Positions 1 to 11,450 of a DNA stretch of 64,000 nt are shown here, in pieces. Below the pieces are notes generated by a model. The model saw nothing but the letters and a program-made list of their open reading frames with translations. It did no database searches and was not told the DNA's origin. Location of the stretch: positions 7,547,501 to 7,611,500 of the forward strand of contig NC_070559.1 in the NCBI RefSeq assembly GCF_026914185.1, in the 5' to 3' direction. The DNA is from Puccinia triticina (Eukaryota > Basidiomycota > Pucciniomycetes > Pucciniales > Pucciniaceae). The stretch's first letter is position 1; each line of letters begins with the position of its first letter. The translations under genes and the position numbers were made by a program.

Positions 1-443
1 TCTAACGCATGCATGAGGTGACAGTAGACTGCATGAGCTGTCATCCAGGGGAAATTAGTGTATACACAAAGTCTGAGGCTGCAGAAACAGTGTAAATGAT
101 GTCATACTATGTATATAAAGGAGTGTATGTAGTTAATATGTAATGAGTTTAGCCTGACAGGGAGATGTATGTTTGTATCCTGTGATGTGTATAAGTGTAC
201 TAATGTGAAACTTGGGTTGAGGCCGGTGACAGCTGGGTTACTGGGGCTGGCCGTGTGATAGGTGTCCATGAGGGGTAACTTCCACACTAGAGGGGGTCCA
301 GGGGTACTTCCAGTGGTGACTAGGGGTGAAATTAGCCGTAGAATCCATTTCTGGGGTCCATTTGATGGTATCTTGAGGCCTAGTATGAGTAATTATGTGG
401 CATAGAAAAAACTTTTTATTTTTCCACTTTTCCGTCTACCACA
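1..443 (+). repeat. Truncated gypsy-type LTR (3' part)
   Basis: The segment ends in TACCACA, the same terminus as the full LTRs at 17878-18779 and 29696-30597. Its last 150 bases match theirs loosely (the 'gatggtatcttgaggcc' block followed by an A/T-rich stretch and the CA end). It stops directly against reverse-transcriptase sequence at 444, so it is an LTR edge inserted in an older element. The left end lies outside the window, so solo LTR and element end cannot be told apart. Confidence 0.7.
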
Positions 444-1149
444 CCGGACAGAGCTCCATACTGGCTCCCTCAAGGAGCAAAAAATTCTGTTGCTGTCTAT
501 CAGGCTCAAATGGTCTGGATACTTCAGGATGAGATCCCAGAGCACACAGGTATTTTCACAGATGACAGGGGAATAAAGGGCCCAGTCTCCAATTACAATA
601 ATGAGCTTCCCAACTGGCACCCTGGTATGCAACATTTCATTTGGGAATAAGCCAAGATGCTCAAGCTCATTCTGTTCCGCATTGAGTAATCTGGTCTCAC
701 CATCTCCGCTTCAAAGTTGGCTGCCTGTTTTCCTGCATTGGAGATCATGGGTCATGTGGTTTGCAAGGAGGGCCGGCGCATGGCGAAGACCAAGATCAAC
801 AAGATACTCTCTTGGCCAACTCCGGTGAACGCAACAGAGGTCCGCGGGTTTTTGGGTGTGGTGGTGTACGTTAGAATATTCATTCTGTTGTTATCCTGGA
901 TCTGTTTGCCGTTCCATTGCCTGACACGTAAAGATACAGATTTTGTTTGGACCACCAACTGCAAGGAATTGAAGCCCATCGTTGGTTGGGACATTGTTCT
1001 TGTGAAGATCAATTACGGGCTTGAAGCGGGCAAGATTAAGTTAGCCACTGACTCGAGTTTCCATGTAGCCAGCGCCGTCCTTTTTCAGGAAGACTCAAAC
1101 GGTCTGGATTGACCCCCTCCTCTTCTCAGATGTGGAGTCGCGCTATTCC
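444..1149 (+). pseudogene. Gypsy-1 reverse transcriptase / start of RNase H (decayed)
   Basis: Broken pol fragment of the oldest element here (gypsy-1, plus strand). In shifting frames it reads LPQGAKNSVAVYQAQ, then a residue string equivalent to the FIDDGGIKGP box of the two younger elements but mutated at the catalytic aspartates (FTDDRGIKGP). GHVVCKEGRR, EVRGFLGVVVYVR and the RNase H start LATDSSF follow. In-frame stops occur near 629 and 680, and the frame ends at 1112. Residue matches to gypsy A and B pol are strong, so identity is clear and function is lost. The fragment is joined to an LTR end at 443, so its upstream part is displaced or outside the window. Confidence 0.85.
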
Positions 1150-1588
1150 TTGAAGGGGATCAAGCGAGAACGAGTTCCCCTCGGTCCATGCAGGCAGAGA
1201 AACTGGGGACCTGTGATTAGGACCGGGTCTGGTGTTAGGCGCAGGACAGAAGACTGACTCGCGTTACACGCGGACTGCCCGCGGTATATTACACCAGCAT
1301 CAAGAGACAGAATAGCACAACGCGCACGTCGTCTCTCCCCATCCTTGATCACAGAAACATCCCCCTTCTCAGAACTATTCTTTGTTTTTAGTCACCTCCC
1401 GCCCACCCTTTCGCCATTTGAGAGAGCACCCATTCCTACATTTCCCTCTGGTCGGGGCGTCATGGGAAAGATCAAAGACTCTTCCCCCATGCGCCTCCCT
1501 TCCCGCACTCGTGGCAGGTGACTGTGGCACAGCCAACCAGTGACCCGCTACATACGAGTACCAGGAGGAAACGCAAGCCGGAAAAGGA
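1150..1588. other. ~440-bp insertion inside gypsy-1 RNase H
   Basis: The RNase H reading is interrupted after FSDVESRYS (ending near 1149) and resumes at QSKLELFGVARVL (from 1589). The same segment is continuous in gypsy A and B. The inserted DNA is GC- and CpG-rich and has no gene I can support. No clear terminal repeat or target duplication was seen. Confidence 0.6.
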
Positions 1589-1860
1589 CAATCAAAACTG
1601 GAGCTTTTTGGTGTGGCGCGCGTCCTCAGAAAATCCAAACAATCCTATGGGGCCAGCATTTCAAACTTCAAGTCAACGCGCAGTCTCTCATCCAAATGAT
1701 CAACGCGTCTAGTCTCCCCAATGTACCAATGACACTCTGGGTCGCGTTTATTCAGCTTTTCTTGTTTGATATAGTTCACCGACCCAGCAAGTCCTTTACT
1801 ATGCCGGATGGTCTTTTGTGGCGCCCTCAAGGTGAAGAAATTACAACCGGAGGCGAGCGG
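1589..1860 (+). pseudogene. Gypsy-1 RNase H, C-terminal part
   Basis: Translates as a close relative of the RNase H C-terminus of gypsy A: LWGQHFKLQVNAQSLIQMIN, then FIQLFLFDIVHRPSKSFTMP. The catalytic Asp of the canonical VDAQ motif is replaced by Asn (VNAQ), and the final D-A-L-S-R-R motif is altered. The frame then runs out. This is a dead remnant continuous with the segments at 444 and 2190. Confidence 0.8.
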
Positions 1861-2189
1861 AGCGGGCGGAGGAAAAAGATCAGCTTAGCCGATAGCAGAC
1901 AGGAAGTCTGAAAAAGAGACTGTTTTACTCACTCTTAGGGGCTAAAGTACCTAAGCAGAGAGTCTTGAAATGGGGCTAAAGTGCCACTCGTGGATTCAGT
2001 TGAGTCAGGACTGATGGTTTCTTTGCTTCTAGTCTAAGGTGGTTTAAATAGACTAGATACAATGTGTTTGACTTGTGGGTGTGAATAATTCAAGCATAAT
2101 GAATAAGAAAAATTTCACCAGAATAAAGGAGACATGAAAAAAGTTTCAATCATTGAAAGAAAAAAAAGAAATGGTTAGGAGAGCTGAAA
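1861..2189. other. Linker between gypsy-1 RNase H and integrase, no gene recognised
   Basis: In gypsy A and B an acidic linker sits here. In this copy no homologous peptide is readable until the DEESDPP stretch after about 2216. The motif 'ggggctaaagt' occurs twice (near 1938 and 1974). Nothing else was identified. Confidence 0.4.
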
Positions 2190-2915
2190 CAAGTGAAATT
2201 CCAACACAAGGTGATGAAGAATCAGATCCCCCTACTTCTGATTTTGATGAGGAGGCTCCCTCCATCCTCCCCCTTCATTCCTTTTTGGTCAGCGCGGAAT
2301 CAGGCTACTCTGGATACCAGGAGGGCTTTTGGCGCTGTATGGAGATTTCTTGGCAAATTTGGCTTGGCCCAATGGGATGGATGCGCAGGAATTTTGCGCT
2401 TTGAAGCACCCATCTGTTGATTTATTTTTGCAAGCAGGCAGGCTCATGAAGCGGGATTCCTTTGCCGCGCATTTTTGTAACAATAACAAAGAAGCAAAAT
2501 TCAATCCTTCACAAGCTGCACAAGGACTTAGGCCATCGTGGTACTGCGGAAACGTATTGGCGCGTGTCTGAGAGCTTTTGGTGGCCGTTGCTCAAGCAAT
2601 CAGTTGCCCGATGGTGCCAGAGCTGCGAGCCTTGTCAGAAAAAGGACCTCAGACGCCCTGATCAAGAGTTGCACTACCCCTCCGGAAGGTCAAGTGTTCA
2701 GACACTTCTCTATGGATGCTGAGCATCTGAAAGCTAGCGGTGCCAAATATATGATCACATATGGCTTTCAATGATTTCTTGGGTTGGGTCAAAGCCAAGA
2801 TCCTGAGTAATCTCATTTCAGAGGCAGTTGCTGCCTCCCTTCAAGAAAACTGGATGATGCGCTATGGGCTTGCGCACTCTTACTCTACGGATGTTGGATC
2901 CAAATTTGAAGGCAC
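2190..2915 (+). pseudogene. Gypsy-1 integrase: zinc-binding domain and N-terminal core
   Basis: With frame changes the segment reads an acidic linker, then a complete HHCC zinc-binding domain: LHKLHKDLGHRGTAETYW and FWWPLLKQS, then CQSCEPCQK. The start of the DDE core follows (FSMDAEHLKASG, then STDVGSKFEG). At 2916 the core is cut by a solo LTR, and it continues for about 14 codons at 3998 (ALAKMLRAL). Several frameshifts and stops make it non-functional. The family's role is to join element cDNA to host DNA. Confidence 0.82.
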
Positions 2916-3997
2916 TGTAAAGCTCAAAAGTGTTCCTGAGAACCTTTTGCTGAGTGCGGAAAGGGATGAATGAGGTTACCTCTGCCTTTTCATGGGTCAC
3001 TAGACACTAAAACAAGCCCCCCAATCTATGATTGGAAGGTTTATGTAGTGATAGTGGAGGTGTATCAAAAGATAGCCTACTTTGAGCAGGTGGCTTAAGG
3101 GTTATGGTGATGTAGCTGATGTGTAAGTGTTGTAATTAGGTTGTAATTTGTATGTAAGGGTGTAAAACCACAATATAGAGTGGGGCTAATACTGTAGAGT
3201 GAGAAAGTATTGTACTGTTATGGGGTAAGCTGAGTGCAAGTAGTTTGCTGAGAGAAATTACAACTGGGGGGGAGGAGAGCCTCCTTAAATAGAAAAGAGT
3301 GAGACATTTTAGCTCCAGGGGATCAAGAGAATGAGGGGTTTTAGCTGCCCTGAAAGCTAAAATGAGGTATTTTGGCTGGTGGTTGACAGGTCACATGAGG
3401 TCATGATGTCATATGAGGGAATTTAGATAGTGAGAAATAGGAGGTGAGATATTTTAGCTGGCCTGGCCTGTCAAACTGATGTCATCTGCAAGCTGCATGA
3501 GGGGTTTTTGCTATCTGACACCTGCATGATGTCATCTGTCCACTGTCAGACTGCAGCCCCTATTACACTAGTCTGCATGCACCTGCATGCACCTGCATAA
3601 GCCTGCATCAAGTGTGCATAAAACTGCATGACACTGCATGACATGTGCATAGCACAATGTAATGAGTGCAGCTGATGAGGTAAAGTATATGTAAAGGGTA
3701 GACAAGCTGTCAGGGTGGTCCATGTAACGGATTACATGTCCTGGGTAAGTGTGGTTCATGTAACGGATTACATGACCTGAAGTATGGTGTTTTGTGTGTA
3801 TGTAACTGAATGATGGTGTCTTGAAGGGGTTGTAACTTGTGATCCAGAGGGGTGTAAGGTGTGTTGTCCATGGTGTCCTGTGTAGTTTTGGCCGTAGAAT
3901 TCAGTGGTGCAGCCATATTGGTTGATTTGAGAGTGTACATATGAGAAAAAAGGAAGTTTTGAAATGGGCTAGATGGGTAACCATAAAGCATACCACA
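2916..3997 (+). repeat. Solo LTR (gypsy A-related family)
   Basis: Starts TGTAAAGCTCAAAAG and ends ATACCACA, matching both termini of the gypsy A LTR, with scattered similarity inside (for example the block with 'ccttttgctga'). It splits the gypsy-1 integrase core, which resumes at 3998. The 4-bp flanks are GCAC and GTGC, a target duplication with two transitions at most, so an exact duplication is not preserved. It contains short GCATG-rich direct repeats (3575-3650) and two copies of 'catgtaacggattacatg'. Confidence 0.8.
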
Positions 3998-4084
3998 GTG
4001 CTCTAGCCAAGATGCTGCGCGCACTGCCGGGCTTTCAGACACTGAGACACTATTCCATGTGTCTACAACTAGAAAGTACATGTC

Positions 4085-4194
4085 ACTGCGGGCAAACAGG
4101 TGACGCTGCGGCCCCCAGCAACAGCTGAGGTAATGGGCCCCCTTTGGGTTAGGTGACATTGCGCGCGGGAGCAACAAATATTTGCCCGCAGTGT
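4085..4194. repeat. Inverted repeat CACTGCGGGCAAA / TTTGCCCGCAGTG
   Basis: A 13-bp perfect inverted pair bounds about 85 bases. Beyond about 4040 the gypsy-1 integrase is no longer readable, so this may be a small inverted-repeat element inserted in it. Its outer ends were not resolved. Confidence 0.5.
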
Positions 4195-4356
4195 GTCTTA
4201 TAAACTAATGGTTAAAGACTTTCAATAATTAACTCATGTATAAGACATCATGAGTTCAATTCCCTGTCATTACACTAATATTGTACCTTTTATTTCTGTG
4301 TACAATTATTATTGATTAAACCATAATATTTCACACTCTTTTAAGTATGAAATTAA

Positions 4357-4640
4357 CTGTAAGGGCGCAGTCTTGCCCTTCACTGAAGCCCTCAGGTTTT
4401 CAGCGTAGTCCATACAAGACCGGGTGTCTTGGAGAGGAACCAGATTCTAGAACCAATGTATGTATTACTAGCTCAGGAGAATCAGTCAGTCGTGGTTCTC
4501 TACTATTTACAACTAATGGAGGAAGGGAGAAAAGACGAGAGGCGAGAACTTACCTAGCTCAGTAGAATCAGTCAGTCGTGGTTCTCTACTGAGCTAGGTG
4601 GGAGGTGGGGAGCGACGGTCTAAGGGCGCAAGTCTGAATT
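4357..4640 (+). repeat. One end of a hAT-like element, with subterminal repeats
   Basis: Begins CTGTAAGGGCGCAG and continues to CCCTTCACT, closely resembling the terminal repeat of the hAT-like element at 43576 (CTGTAAGGGTCC to CCCTCACT). As in that element, a repeated subterminal motif follows: 'gaatcagtcagtcgtggttctctact' occurs at about 4471 and 4565. No matching right end was found before 5285, so this is a truncated end or a derivative. Confidence 0.5.
4553..4598. repeat. Perfect 14-bp hairpin
   Basis: CCTAGCTCAGTAGA is followed 18 bases later by its exact complement TCTACTGAGCTAGG. It lies in the subterminal region of the hAT-like end at 4357 and parallels the 'cctagccgg...ccggactagg' block at 43,793-43,825. 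Confidence 0.85.
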
Positions 4641-5285
4641 CAGCCTGTGATTGTGTTGTGATATCTGCGTGGAGTGCAGAGCTAACATTAACTCTATTCC
4701 ACATTGATTACATAATCTCCATACAGAGAGAGATAATCTTATCTCTCTATGTATTTATCCTTATTAAGAACAATCTATATACAAATAGAGTTATTACATA
4801 ATTATTCATGTAAATCCCTCCTCTGAATTCCGTGGACTTCTTCCCCTCCTTGGAGTCAAGGGTCCCTCTGAGGCCTTGACTCAAAGGAGGATCAGGTCCC
4901 TGTAATATAAAAGGGGGGGATCTTTCCTCTGGAGAGATCTTTCCCCCAGATTATTACACATACAAACCCGCCAACCTTACTAGTTAACCAAAAACTTTAG
5001 TGAATGGGGTTTTAAATAATCCAAAACCTTTCTCTTTATCTTCACCTATCCGCAGTCCTCTTTGAGTAAGTTTCCTAGATCCAGGTGAGTGTTATAACAC
5101 CTGTAATCTAGATTCCAAGCAGCTGTATCAGTCTTGAGGAGCAGTGGCGCAGGCTTGAATCATTGCTGTGTCCCCTTACTTAGTAAGGGTGCTAGTCCCT
5201 CCGCTTTATAGTGTTGAGTTGGACTTCTTTCCACTGGCCGCTACTTAGCATTGCTATAGTGCGACCATCATTGGAAAATCATCAG
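4641..5285. other. No gene recognised
   Basis: A/T-rich sequence (4690-4820), then an inverted pair 'ggagtcaagg'/'ccttgactc' near 4850-4885, then unassigned sequence up to the point where gypsy-1 integrase resumes. Probably transposon non-coding DNA. Confidence 0.4.
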
Positions 5286-5754
5286 CCCCGGGTCACATAA
5301 GAGACTGGTGCTGACACAGGCCAACATCAAGTCTCAACACCTTAATACCCCACAGGCCAAGGTATGGTCGAGCGTGGTCATGGCCCCCTCAAGTATGCTC
5401 TGGTTAAGCTGGCGGGTGAGAGTGGGAAGAACTACCGCAAGTACCTGACTCTAGTGCTTTTTTCCGACCAAATCTCCACCAAGAGGACGACCGGATAATC
5501 TCCTTATGAGCTGGTTTTTTGCCAACACGCAGTTCTCCCCTTGGATCTTGAAATTGGAACAAGAAGATCAGACGTTTTCTTCACCAAATCCCAGTCAACG
5601 CCAATATAGGATTCAATTTCAAGTGACTGGGACGCGGTGAAGGAAACATCTGATCTTCTTGTTCCGCGTTCTCATCAACTGGAGCGCAGCAAGGAGACGC
5701 GCGGTATTGCATACAAGAATCTGATGGACGTGAGGGGTGATTCCTTGCACTACT
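5286..5754 (+). pseudogene. Gypsy-1 integrase core, C-terminal part
   Basis: Translates with frameshifts to ANIKSQHL, then GQGMVERGHGPLKYALVKLA and YRKYLTLVLFSDQISTKRTTG. A stop codon follows where gypsy A and B read YSP; then YELVF. The catalytic Glu of the DDE triad (MVERGH) is present. The reading ends in SLHY at 5754, exactly where the copia element has inserted, and resumes at 11567 as YWEEK. Confidence 0.85.
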
Positions 5755-5870
5755 TATAGAGCGAGATATTGGTAGAAAGTCAGAATTTCAAATTCCCCCG
5801 GGGGTTGATCCCCCCACAACGCCTACTATATGTATGTACATGATTTTGTTGTGTAATAAAAACCCCTACA
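5755..5870 (-). repeat. Copia 3' LTR (116 bp)
   Basis: Read on the minus strand it starts TGTAGGGG and ends CTCTATA. It is identical base for base to 11451-11566 as far as I can read. It contains a CCCCCGGGGG palindrome. The terminal TA rather than CA is unusual; a related remnant at 16,743 has CTACA at this place. Confidence 0.95.
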
Positions 5871-6153
5871 TTCCCCCCCACAACAAAAAACCTTACCAAC
5901 CAAACAAGAAAGGAATGCAGAGAAACAAGTACCAGGAAAATGAAACAGAAAGTAATAATAATAATAATAAATAAAATCAGAATGACAAGACCTAGACACA
6001 ACCAAAAAATTGACCCCGTTGTATTGTCGCTTCACATAAGGTTTCCAAGAGCCCTGTTCCGTTGCAGAAAACAAACCGTCCGCAATGCTCACTGGAGTGG
6101 CTGGGTGAACCGCTACTCCAGTGGGACCCCACAGGTGCATAGTTAAGGGAAAG

Positions 6154-8050
6154 TCACTCACTTGACCCTTTCCCATTCCCAAATACCGCACCATTAAACT
6201 TTTCCACCAAGTTTATCCCCAATGCCTTGGTGAAGCAGTCTGCCAATTGATCCGTTCCGGGCACCCATTTGAGGCTGAGATTCCCTTTCCGCAACTGCTC
6301 ATTGGTAACATGAAACTCCCTATCAATGTTCTTCGTCCTCTTCATGCTTGCTGTGTTAGTCGCAATTTTTACGGCCGCCTTGTTGTCGCACAGAAGAACC
6401 GGCCGCATCTTGCCCACTAAAGGTCCTAGGATTCCCGCCATCCAGATAGCTTCGTCCGTTGCCATTGATAAAGCTACATATTCTGCCTGACACGTGGACT
6501 TGGCTACCACATTTTGCCGCTTCGCATTCCACGCCAGAGGCACGGACCACAGTGTCGTAATAAATCCGTGATGTGACCGCGCTCCTTCTCCCATCCAGCT
6601 TGCATCGACATAGGTTTTCAGCGGCTCATGCTCCTCCTCAGGTTCAACTCGCAACTCAAAATGTTCCGTCGTACGCACATACGCAACAAGCCGCTTGAGA
6701 GCCTTCCAGTGAGATTCATCAGTATTCAAAGAGAATCGCGCAAGATAATGTGTGGCATAGGATATGTCAGGCCGAGTTCCCTGTGCGATATACAGCAAGA
6801 TGCCAATGAAGGACAAATACAAGACATCCGGATCCCCCGACGCATTTGACTCAAGATTTCTTTCCAACAAGGGCACCGACGAAGTCAAAGAGGAGTCGTC
6901 CATTGCCAGTAACTTCTTTATCAGAGACGGCTGCTGCAATTGATAACCTCCCTCGGTCCGGCGAATTTGTATACCGACCAACGACAACAGCTCCTTGTCC
7001 CATTTGAGCGTGAGTGCCTGTGATAGCTCTGACTTGAGTTTTGCCAATATGGTTTCCGAACTAGCAACCAAAAGTCCGTCATCTACATGGATCCACAAGA
7101 AAGCGGTTTCTTCGTCTTGCTTGAACGTGTAAGTGCTCAAGTCTTGTGGATTAGCTTCAAAACCAATTTTCCCTAGCGCGGACTTGAGGTGCAACCACCA
7201 ACATCTTCCCGCCTGCTTTGTTCCATAGAGGGCCTTCTTCAGCTTCCAGACCTTTCCGGGAGTGACAGGATAACCGGGCGGCGGAACAACCCAAACGTTT
7301 TCGTCAATTTCACTGTGCAGGAAGGCAGTCTTCACGTCAAATGACACCACTGGCCACTTATTTTTCGCCGCTATAGTCAGCGCTGTCCTCATTGACGCAA
7401 ATGTTGGTGTTGGTGCAAACGTCTCGTCGTAATTAACCTTCTTGATTTGACGATGACCCCCAACGATGATCCTTGCTTTTCGCCGCCGAATTTCCCCTTG
7501 CATCGTCCTCTTTGTCCCCAACAGCCACCGTGACTGCAAGAGCTTCTTCTTATCAGCGGGAGGATCATCCTCGATCTTGACCTCCATCTCCTCCAGCGAT
7601 TGCCTTTCCTCATCCATTGCTCCTTTCCAATCTGCTGAATCCCGAGAGTTCACGGCCTCTTGATACGTCAGAGAATCACTGCCGTACGGATTCCTCGCCT
7701 CCAGCGCCGCAATCACCGCATCTTGCAGATCTAACTCATTCCCCAACTTGAAATCCCCAAGCCCTGAACATTTGATAGCTGTCAAAACCGCATCCAGACT
7801 TTGATTGACCTCAGGGCCCTCAGACACAACCAATGGCTTAGCTTCATCAAACTGCACAGAAATAGCTGTGAAAACCTTCCTACTACTCTGATCCCATAGC
7901 AACCAACCCTTCGAATCCGTAGAGACCCCAACATGCCGGAGCTTGGCCGCATAAGGAACCATTTGCTTCTTGTGAGTGTGATCGTACATGTAGGCCACAC
8001 ATCCAAATACGCGAAGCATAGCCAAAGAAGGTTTGACCCCTAGCACCCGC
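6154..8050 (-). CDS. Copia pol: end of integrase, reverse transcriptase, RNase H
   Basis: Encodes the C-terminal half of the copia polyprotein. It starts in the integrase C-terminus (GVKPSLAMLRVFGCVAYMYD). RT follows with KTAFLHSEIDENVWV and the catalytic box WIHVDDGLLVAS (HVDD), then RNase H with TYVDASWMG, CQAEYVALS and LLCDNKAAVKIA carrying the expected D-E-D residues. It reverse-transcribes the element RNA and removes the RNA strand. It is continuous in frame with the upstream half (8770-11064) once the 719-bp insertion is removed: E-R then V-L-G-V-K-P. No stop or frameshift was found inside. As it stands the half has no start of its own. Confidence 0.92.
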
Positions 8051-8769
8051 TGTGGAGCTCCGCTCGGTGCTAGGCCGGCGGCAGCGCTGGGAGGGGAAAA
8101 GGTGTCGAGTGACTGCCCTCACGGATGGTCCGGATGAGTCGTAAGGATTCGAAGTGATAGCTGGGGGGGGGGGAAGTGGTTTTGGGGGTACAACAAAGGT
8201 TGGATCTTTGTTGGCGGTTGTATCGCGCTCAGAATCGGAAAAAATGGATCGGAAAAGAATCGAGGATTGGATAGATTTCTTGATAGCCGCCTTGGATCAG
8301 AGCAGATGCTATGGCCTCCTATCCTCCAAGTTCGCCCGGAACTTGGATTCCTGGAGGCCTGTCACAGACATGTCATCATCTCCTCGCGCGCCATGCGCGC
8401 GCACACAACACAGACAAAGGAGAAAAGAAAAGAAACAGACAACACAAAGAGGAAAAGAAGCAGAGAAATAGAACAAAGAGATAAAACATGAAACCAACAA
8501 GAAACATAAGAAATAAGAGAGGAACCAGGAGAAATGGAGATAAACATGACAAAAGACAAGGAAGAAACAAAAACCAGAACAAGACAACAACTAGGAATAA
8601 ACCCACAGACAGATCTGTGTTAGGACCAAGAAAGAGCAAAAGTGAGAAAGAGGAGAGTGGGGAAAAGGGAGAAGGAGGATCTGAGAGAATCTTGAGCCTT
8701 GAGGGTGGTTTTCTTGAGGGCTGATCTTGAAGTTTGGATCTGAAGCTGACTACCATTTAGACCACCACA
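8051..8769 (-). repeat. 719-bp LTR-like insertion in copia integrase, with 4-bp target duplication
   Basis: Begins TGTGG and ends CCACA on either strand and is flanked by CCGC on both sides (8047-8050 and 8770-8773). TG...CA ends and a 4-bp duplication match the solo LTRs at 12937 and 27421, so a solo LTR of a further gypsy family is the best reading. It contains a 9-bp G run (near 8163) and a purine-rich stretch (8405-8700). Orientation is not certain. Long open frames here are composition effects of the pyrimidine-rich strand. Confidence 0.75.
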
Positions 8770-11064
8770 CCGCTCAATGGGTGTCACATCGTGTCCCCGA
8801 TGCACCATCCGATTGAATATGTAGGCCGCTTGTTTGAATGCATACGACCACAGGTACTTTGGGAGCCGTCTCGAGTACAAGAGAGACCTCACCATCTCTG
8901 AAAGAGTTCGGTTCACTCGCTCAATAGCCCCGTTTTGGTGATGTTCATGAGGTACTGCCTTCTCATGGATGATCCCTTCGCTATCTAAGAAGTCCTTCAT
9001 CTCCACGCTCCTGACAAATTCAAGTGCGTTGTCGGTTCTAATCCTCTTGACGTTCCACCGCGAAAGGTTGTTAAATTTCTTAACCCATCCAATTACTTCT
9101 TGAGTTGCATCACCCTTTGTTTTGACTGGAATCGCTGATACCATGCCGGAATGCAGATCCTGCACCGTAAGGATGTAGCGAAACTTATCCAGCGAAACGT
9201 CGTACGGTCCTATCACGTCAGCCGCTACAACATCACCAGGCTCCAGACAAATCTCGCGGGAAGGAAAATCAATCGGTGAATGAGTTGCCTTCATTGTCGC
9301 ACAGGTATCGCATGACCTATTAGGAGACACCTCAAACATCTCCGGCACATCTACCACAGCTCCCTTGCTAACAGACCCTCGTAACATTCGCAGGGACAAA
9401 TGTCCAATCCTTTCATGCAATACATCACTTGCCACTCGAACAGCGGCAACAGACGCTGGGGCCAATGTAATCGGAAGAAAACATCGATCATTGATTTCAA
9501 AGGACGGAAACGAAATGTTGTTCTGCACAAGTGTATATTTTCCCCCGTCCCACTTAACTTCGCCGTTCCACCGTTTGAACTTGCCAACCAAGATTATTGT
9601 GCCTTGGATGCTTGGACAATAGAGTACGTTTGATAGTTTGAGTTTCCCATACGGCGTCGGAAGTTCCACATCACCAATTTGCTTCACGGGAAACCGATCT
9701 GTAGAAGCAACAATGAGGGACATAGAAACAGGCCTCATAGACGTGAAAAAACAAACATCGTTGCTAACGCTGTCCGTTGCACCAGAATCCAGTAGTGCGC
9801 CCTCAACACCAGGCTGTTTCTCCACCGAAGCCACCGTTGCGCTTGATGCGCCCTGCAAGAGTGCCGGATGACAGACCTCTGAGCGTTTCAGCCGCGCGTT
9901 AGGATTGAGGAGCCGTGGGTCGCCAACAGGCGGCTTCTTTTCCTTCTTCAATGGGCAGTCGTTTATCCAGTGGCCCCATTCAAAACAGTATCGACAAGGG
10001 TTCTTCTCGTTAAGTACCCGCCTGGCCCAGGTCCCACTCTTGCCTTCCATTGTTTGACTTTCACGCGCGCTGCCCCTGCTACTAGGTCCAGCCTTTCCTT
10101 GACCCCTAACCGCACGATACGCAAACGTCGACGACGATGCCGGGACATCAGTCATATTCATTCGTCCAGCAAGTTCGAGTATTGTCTTGGACGAAATTGT
10201 ACAACCGGGATTGACTGCAATGCAAGCGTCGAGAGCGTTTGCAATTCCTTGAAAGTGCGGATGACACCGCTGGTGAACTAGAAGTGCCAAAACTAGGTCT
10301 TTACTGATGGCCCCAACTCGTTTTTCGATCTCGTCCAGGCATGTTTGCATCTCAGAGTAAGACGAGTTGAGACTAGAGCTGATGTCGGTCGGGTCATTGG
10401 CCTTTGCCCACCTGGCCATGATATAAGTCCAAGACACATTTGCGAAACGACTCTGAAGGACCATAAATGCAGCTCGGCCTGTCTTCCCACGAACCAAGGC
10501 AACCAGTGAAGGATGCACACTGTGCTCCACTAGCACTCCGGTGAGCGCCGCCCGATCGCCGTCATTATCCGTCACATTAGACTTGAAGTAATCGGCCGAT
10601 TCAAAAACCCGGGTGACGGTGGCCTTCAACGACAGTTCCCAGTCCGGAAAGTTGACCCCATCCTCGGCAAGATGGGGCTCAATGGCCTTCCCAAGCTTCT
10701 GGTATTTTGAGAGCGCATCCGCCAGCGCCACCGCGCGATCCGTCGAGGTCTTCACATCCGGTTTCTCCTCCCGAGGCCTATTGATTTGTTGCAGAAGCGC
10801 GGCCAATTGGTCCAGGGAGACAAACTGAGGACCCGCCGCAGGCGACCCCGCAGTCGACTTTCCTTTGTCCTTGGTGGGGTCTTCAGGCATCTTCACCTCG
10901 TCCCTGCTGACAGAAACCGAACCAGGTAGAGGTGTGTGTATGGCGGCGTATGGCGGGAAGCTGAGGAGTTTACGAAAGGGAGAGCGATCTTCTGGCAGCA
11001 GCGGCACAGAAGGTGTGGTTGGACGATCGACGATTGGAGTCTCAGCAGTGGATTCAGTTCGCAA
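8770..11064 (-). CDS. Copia gag, protease and integrase
   Basis: N-terminal half of the copia polyprotein. In order: gag, a CCHC zinc knuckle (CRYCFEWGHWINDC), an aspartic protease (ALLDSGATDSVS), and the integrase zinc domain (HERIGHLSLRML, then CDTCATMKATH). The DDE core has VVAADVIGPYD, RTDNALEF and the Glu in HHQNGAIERVNR. The reading is cut after DVTPIER by the insertion at 8051-8769. The last ~50 codons of the annotated frame (before 8770) belong to that insertion. The frame is open upstream of 11064. The first ATG in frame, MPEDPTKDKGK, lies about 58 codons inside and is the likeliest start. Confidence 0.9.
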
Positions 11065-11436
11065 CGAGATCGGCCTATCGAACCTCTTGCCGGACCTTGT
11101 GCCTCGAGGTAGATCCGGAATCTGAAAATACGACAGATTGGAGGGATGCTCACGGCTGTGGCGCGTAGTTCACCACAGAAACCCCAGGAGGTGCACACGT
11201 AGACCGACTTACTTTAGCACTGTGGGCTACCTAACCCAATCTTCCAGGTTAGAGAATGACCGAGTTAATCGGAACCAGTCGAATGACAATTGAAAACGAG
11301 CCGAGCCGGAATCGGAATCGTTTGAGATTCTTCTGTTGTAAGAAAACCAGCTTAACCGAGACGTAATTGGCCTGACCGAGACGGAATCGGTACCGGAGGG
11401 AAGAGTTTGAATAGTTAAATGAGAGATCCTACTTGC

Positions 11437-11450
11437 GCAGGCTCATAACC
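11437..11450 (-). promoter_or_regulatory. Copia primer-binding site of the tRNA-iMet fragment type
   Basis: Directly inside the 5' LTR the minus strand reads GGTTATGAGCCTGC. Its complement, GCTCATAACC, is the anticodon-arm sequence of initiator tRNA-Met. Drosophila copia and yeast Ty5 are known to prime from such an internal initiator-tRNA fragment rather than the 3' CCA end. The same motif, GGTTATGAGCCC, follows the LTR remnant at 16,743. Confidence 0.75.

Noticed and set aside
4190..4280. Second tRNA-like segment with GAGTTCAATTCCC (B-box-like) and an AATGGTTAAAG D-loop-like word
   Set aside because: The acceptor ends do not pair and the middle forms an 8-bp hairpin in the wrong place; not a tRNA, possibly a tRNA-derived SINE fragment but unsupported.
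8309..8756. Hydrophobic minus-strand frames that look like membrane proteins
   Set aside because: They read the pyrimidine-rich strand of the 719-bp LTR-like insertion; low complexity, no start context.
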